Part shown: positions 26,601 to 33,193 of the stretch, piece by piece
How the letters are laid out: each line of letters starts with the position of its first letter
Numbering within the stretch: position 1 is the stretch's first letter
Assembly (NCBI GenBank): GCA_964017185.1
Contig: OZ024869.1
Location: forward strand, 6,408,501 to 6,472,500
Origin: Rugalucina vietnamica
Lineage: Eukaryota; Mollusca; Bivalvia; Lucinida; Lucinidae
Length of the DNA stretch: 64,000 nucleotides
Reading direction: 5' to 3'
Notes under the pieces: model-generated
Told to the model about the DNA's origin: nothing
The model's input: only the letters and a program-made list of their open reading frames with translations
Database searches by the model: none
Made by a program: the position numbers and the translations under genes

Positions 26601-29600
26601 AAAAATCCTGAAAAGAAGGATATTCTAATTTTGTTCCTCGGACTATTTGACGCAGGCAAGACCACGTCATTGTATAAATTGAAACTTGGTGAAGTTGTTA
26701 CAACCTTTCCATCAGTGGACTTTAATGTAGAAACCCTCAGTTACAAGAATGTCAACTTCATGTCGTGGGATGTAGGCGGAAGAGACAAAATAAGACCGTT
26801 TTACAGGCATTATTTTCAAAGAACTGATGGTTTGATATACATGTTCGATAGTAACGACAGAGAGAGGTAAGTCTATTTTATTCAATATTCCACATAAATA
26901 TTTAATCAGTGAATTAGACTACTTAAATGAATAAAGCCCTTACATGAATTATTCCTACGACATATGGTCATTAAAATACCAATCATGTAAAGATAGATTA
27001 CCCAAGTCAATACGCAACTTACCGGAATGTTGCAAAGCAATTATTAATTAATATTGGTATTTAATTTTGATTTCAGGTTCGAGACAGCTATTAAAGAGCT
27101 ACAACAGTTATTGTCAGAAACCGAACTTGATGGAATTCCTATCGCAATAATGGCGAACAAGCAAGATTTACCAGGTGCTTTGAAGGCTGAAGAGATAAAT
27201 AGAGAACTTATTTCCAGGAAATCTCTCCGAGAAAGAGTTTGGTGTCTATTTGCTGTTAGTGCGTCTTCAGGGGATGGACTATACGAAGCGCTTGATTGGC
27301 TTTCGATTACGATAGCGCATAACCAATCAAAGAAGAAGACCGTAAACTTTGGACATGAAAAAGAAGCTAAATATGTGGATGTGGATGCAAAGAAGGGCAA
27401 CCTGTCGACCTTATTACCCCTTAAGAATATGGTGAATAATTTGCATAAACTGTTTAATCAGTGATAAGAAAACTTAAGACATTGGGGATGTAACGAAAAG
27501 ATAGGTAAAATGCAAGGACAATGCTGGAGCTCCCATCATAGTTTCCTCGCAATATTTGGAACTGTGTTCATTATATGAAATATTTTTCAAGGCAGGGTGT
27601 TTAAACAGTCACGGTTAACATTTTGGTCCTTGCACGTGCGTTCTTAACAGCATACCATCTATTCATGACATCAGTCACTCGGCCTACGGTATGTTCTCTT
27701 CGAGTAAGTACCTGATTGGCAATTTAGTTTTCAAAACGGCTTTTGGAGTGGTAATTTCTTTCTGATTGTACAATTTCCTGATCATTGTCTACTTTTATAT
27801 TTTTACCTTTCAGTGGATGTATTTTAAATTATGATTCTGGCAGAGATTATGCAATGGCGTCAATGAAGAGATATTTATCTATGTTTTATATATATTAATA
27901 GTATTGCATTTATGGTTCCCCTTGTTGTTGCTTCTAATTCGCAAATTAATGACACACTTGTTCTATCAGCTGTTTTATTAACCACTCCATGTCCTAACCG
28001 TGTTCATAGTTATTTTCCCACGGCAGTGTACATGTTTCTTCCGTGAGAAGTACTAGGCAGCGTATGAAAAAGGACAAAACATCAACAATTAGGACGTGCG
28101 TTAAGTACCATGTGACATACCATAATATTTGAGCCACCTCGTGGAAAAACCAACAATGTGGTTTCCGAACAGGTCCGACACAAACCGGCCTGTACAAGCA
28201 CATAAAAGAGCTAGAAGCTTGAAATTTCGGATTTAAGTAGAAGAGGAATTATACTATCCGAGTAGCGAAAACAAAGGCGCTGATCAGCTTCTCTGTTACC
28301 TGGGAAGCACTCTTTCCAGAGCAGTGCACATTGATGATGAGGTCACTGCCAAAATTGCAAAAGCCAGTGTGGCATTTGGAAGACTCCCTGCAATGTCTGG
28401 GAGCGAAATGGAATCAAGCTTGACACCAAGCCGAAAGTCTACAAGGCTGTGGTACTGCCAAGCCTCTTGTATGCATGTGAGACCTGGACAATATACCAGC
28501 GTCATGCAAAGAGACTTAATCATTTCCACTTAAGCTGTTTGAAAAAGCGTGGCAAGACAAGATTCCAGACACGGAGGTGCTGAAGAAAGCAGGGATGCAA
28601 AACATGCATACTGTCTTAAAGTTAGCACAGATAAGGTGGACTGGCCTTGTTATGAGAATGCCCGATGAGCGACTTCCAAAGAAAGTCTTCTTTGGAGAAC
28701 TACAAGAGGGAAAGCGCTCTCAAGGTGGCCAGAAGAAATGCTACAAAGCCACACTCAAAGCTTCTTTGAATGATTTCGACATACCAACTGGGTCTTGGGA
28801 ACAGACTGCACAGGAGCGATCAAAGTGGCGAGGTCTCATCAACAAAGGAGCAGTTCTCTATGAAAAAAAGAGAATCTGTGAAGCTGAAAGAAAGCGAATA
28901 GAACGCAAAGCAGATACCAATGGGCCACCAGCTGTATACATTCGCAACTTATTAGGTTTACTAGGGTCTGCAATCATGTTACAGTTAAAGACTTCAACGC
29001 GAGAAATAAATGTTTAACGGTCAAACTTCTCCAATAGGGCTATCGGTATCATAATCTTCGGAAAACATTTTCTAAATTTTATCGTAGACACTATGAATTG
29101 ATTTCCATATATAATCTTGGGTTAAAGACGCTTTTAGATGAGGGCGTTTCGGAACCAGAATTTTATGGTGACTTGGTTTACAAATTTAAGAAATTTATAG
29201 GAAGTAATGATTTTTATTTTCAGTTCAGAAAAATCATAACACGTTACAGACGTATAGGTTATAACTTGAATGTTACGCGACAGTGTGCATGTTTAGTTTT
29301 TAACCCAATCCTGGTTGATAAGTATGCTGCCTTCTTTAATTGCACGCCGGTGGGTCGGGCACCAGACTCTATGATGGTTATTCATTTAAGTTGGTTGAGG
29401 CCAGAGCTTCTTGTCTGTTGCTTGGCCCACCGGGGTCCAACTAGTGTTTTTCTTTTGCTCCGGAGTTAGTAGGTTATTCGGCGCCCAGGGATCTCCATCG
29501 TCGGGCAGCTTACTCATTCCGTGAGTCCTGGTTTTTTATTCATCAGGATGTTTATTATGATTTATTTGTTCTTGATGATTCATTGACTAGTTAGAGATTC

Positions 29601-32600
29601 ACCACGAGGACCGAAGAACTATCTAAATGTTATGAACCACTGCAGAAGCTGGGGGTGAGGTTATGGCCTTGTAAAACCGGTTTAAGCCCGCGAGTAGCTT
29701 TGCGTTACTGATCGTTCCAAGGCGATACTTCAGTGGTGGTTATTTTTGTTTTATGTCTTGGTGTTTAAAGAATTTTGTGCAGTTGGTAACTGAGTGGCCA
29801 CCTATTGGGAAAATAGCTGCTCATTCGGCTTACGATATGTTTTAATGGTATAAGTACCTGATTGTTAATTTAGTTTTTTCCCCACCGGTTTTTGGAGTGG
29901 GAATCTTTTTCTGATTGCACCTTTTCCTGATCTTTGCCTACTTGTACCTTTCCATGACATTGACTTGCTTTACTTGCAACCGACAGTTTAGAGCTAGAAT
30001 TGGCCTAGTCAGCCATCAAAGAACTCATCAACACACGCGAACCTATTCAAGAAATAATGATGATCTTTCTCATTAAAGAGAGACGAATGACCAGTACTGA
30101 AGTCTATGTCGGGAACCTATCCGAGAAAAAACGCGATGGAATAGTAAGCAGACAATCGGGGAGGACAACTATGGGGCATGTAATACGTCACGGGATGTCA
30201 GATAGGGAGGTTTCCTTGTCCATATACGGAGATGATCAACCAATCAGTTTGGTAGGGAGATCTGAAATGTCAAAAAGAGATATGTATAAAATATACAGGG
30301 AAAATCTGAACCTCCAAATAGGGATCTTCTCTTATAAACAGGGAGATCCTTGCGAAACAGGGAGATATCTTCAGTATGCTAGGAGATGGTTACATCTATA
30401 CGGTAGATCTAAAACTGATGTTGGGGTGATCAGGGGTACATCTGCTCATTACGGAAAGAATAAAAGCAAGGTACATGGTCCAAAATGTTCTGAGTCCATG
30501 ATTTATTCCGTGCTCCAGATATCTCGGCTTGTAATATATACAGTCAGGCATTAGTTAAGCATCACCTGAACATATTGTGTCATAACTTTTTCTTTACCAA
30601 GTACGTTTTGAAACCGAGCTTAGGTATACCTGTTAGTTATCCTGAAATAACCACGAAAGTTGAACAGTTCAAACTGCTAAAAAGTGTAAAATGTTAATGT
30701 CACTTTGTTACAATGTTAAATCTTTCCTATACACCAGGAAAATGCGAATAGTTATGGCAGACAGGAATGGCATATTACATTGTGAAAACGTAATGTTTTA
30801 AGACGAGTAAATATGTTTGTATGACTATTCCTGTAACTTCCATAAAACATTGAGTAGAACAAAATGCCTTTGTTTTAGCTTTTAATTTTCTTCATTTTAT
30901 TTATTTTTTTTCGAGCTTATACGGATTGAAATCGAATAGGTATTCACCAATTACGCAATTACTAGGGCATACCCCTAAAATATGGGTAAGTATATACAGG
31001 ACACCATAAAATCTAAGCGGTTGGGTCAAATGCCATTCTGGCAGCTCTAACAGATCAAGAAAGGGCATTGGTAAAATGCCGTCACAGAATGATTGTTGTT
31101 ATGAAGTAATTTTATATAAAACGCCTCCAGAATGACGTTATGGTGATGCTTAACTTATGTTTGACTGGTGCAAATTAGTCTTTGGAAATTGCAACCCTAG
31201 ATAACTGGACTTGCAAATAAAATTACTGTCTTATTGGGGACAATTCCGACCAATTAATCAGAACAGAGACCCTTGCCTATGGACGAATGTCCTGTGTTTC
31301 ACCTCATTAAAACTGTGTTCTTGATACAATACAAACTACTTTTTAACAAATTGCAATAGATGCCTGTTGTGACATTAACAAGTTAGCTGGTAGCTGACAC
31401 TACATACGAATAGGATAATATTTAAAGCATGGTTGGCTAATCAACTTGTATTCAGAGTGTTAGATTAAATATTGAATGTGGTTCAATTTCATTTTAGCTC
31501 ACCTGAGCCGAAGGCTCACCAGGTGAGCTTATAGTATACCCATGCTCCGGCGTACGGCGTCGTTCACAATTTTCAAAGATCTTCTCCTCTGAAACAGCTT
31601 GGGCAATCAAAGCCAAACTTCATGTGGAGCATCCTTAGGAAGATTGGTGGGGCAAATATTTATATAAATGGTCCAGGTTACATGATCAAGATAGCCACCA
31701 TGGATATAAATAGCAAAAACTTTCAAAACTCTTCTTCTCCCGAACCAGAAGGCCTGTTATTTTGAAACTAGCCAATGAAGTTCTACAAAATTTGTATAAA
31801 TCATGACCCTGGGATGATTTTTAACTATTTCATGGCAAGGTCCACTTAGATCGACAATGCATTTAAATGGGGAAAATAAGTTGAATGTAATTAAATGGGG
31901 GAAACTTGCTGGGAGTATACAAATGGACAGAAGATTTATGTTTATGAAAAAATGTCCCCAGCGGGGTACTACCATCTGCCCCTGCCCCGGGGCTATATAC
32001 ATGTATATGACCTTAATATTCAAACATCTTCTGTGAAAGCGCTTGGCCAATCAAAGCCAAACTTTATGTCGAGCTTCGTTCGAAAGTGGAAATGAAAGTT
32101 TGTATAAATTGTCAAGGTCACATGACCAAGATGGCCACCATGGCTATAATTAGCAAAAACCATAGCTTTAAACAGAAACTTGACATGGGAGCTCTACAAA
32201 GTTTGTATAAATCATGACACTGGGATTACCTTGACCTGACCTATTTTACGCCAAGGTCAACATACGTCGCCCATGACTTTGAATGGGGAAAACTGTTAAG
32301 ACGTCATTTGAAGGACAAAACTTTCAGACAGAAAATTGGCAAGTGGACTGAATAATTATGATTTTGAAAAAGAAATTGACCCCAGGGCACTGTCCTGGGG
32401 CTATATACTTGTATATGGCTATTCTTGTTAACCTATTTTATATCTCAGTTCTCGGGTGAGCGTTTACATGACCATTTGTCCTCTGGAAGACATATCTGCT
32501 TACATTTTCTCTTTGGTTATACATTATATGATGATACATGATATGCACATTATTGACTGTAAAAAGCGGTGCACAATTCAATAACTAGGTACGTTATATC

Positions 32601-33148
32601 CTAAACTTGCAATAAGCTTATCGGTGTGACGTACGACCGTCTGTACGTGCGTCCATGCTTTCCTTACGGAGCTCGTAGAATGGGTGAATACTGCTACACT
32701 ACAAGTATCATCAATCATCACCTTATACTACAAGAACAAACACAAGCTATTATAATGTATATTATTATTATACAATCCAAAAGAAAATGCTCATTTCAAA
32801 TATATATGTTTTAACATGCTTGAATAACAAATACCAAACGAAAACAGTGATATGGGATATCTACTATATCTACTGCATTGGTCCTAGAGAAAAAGTTAAA
32901 TATGTTACAATGTGTATTAATCATGGCTTGTAACCCTGTCAATAACCCAGTTTTGTAGTTTTCAGAGATGGCGTTAGGACTCTGAAAAGTACAATCCTGG
33001 TTAACTTGACTGGTGAGACTAAAAACAGTCTGCATTATATAGTATCATACGGACAACTCGAGCGAATTGTATATGAGGCGAATGTTCTATGTTTTACCTC
33101 GATAAACCTCGATAATAACAAAAAAACTTTTTCTTTTTTTTTTTTTTT

Positions 33149-33193
<45 letters not shown>

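Noticed and set aside
30057-30554. 165-residue novel gene
   Set aside because: It overlaps a LINE end out of frame, lies in locally repetitive GGGAGAT-rich DNA and shows no motif or transcription signal. Listed only as a doubtful frame.
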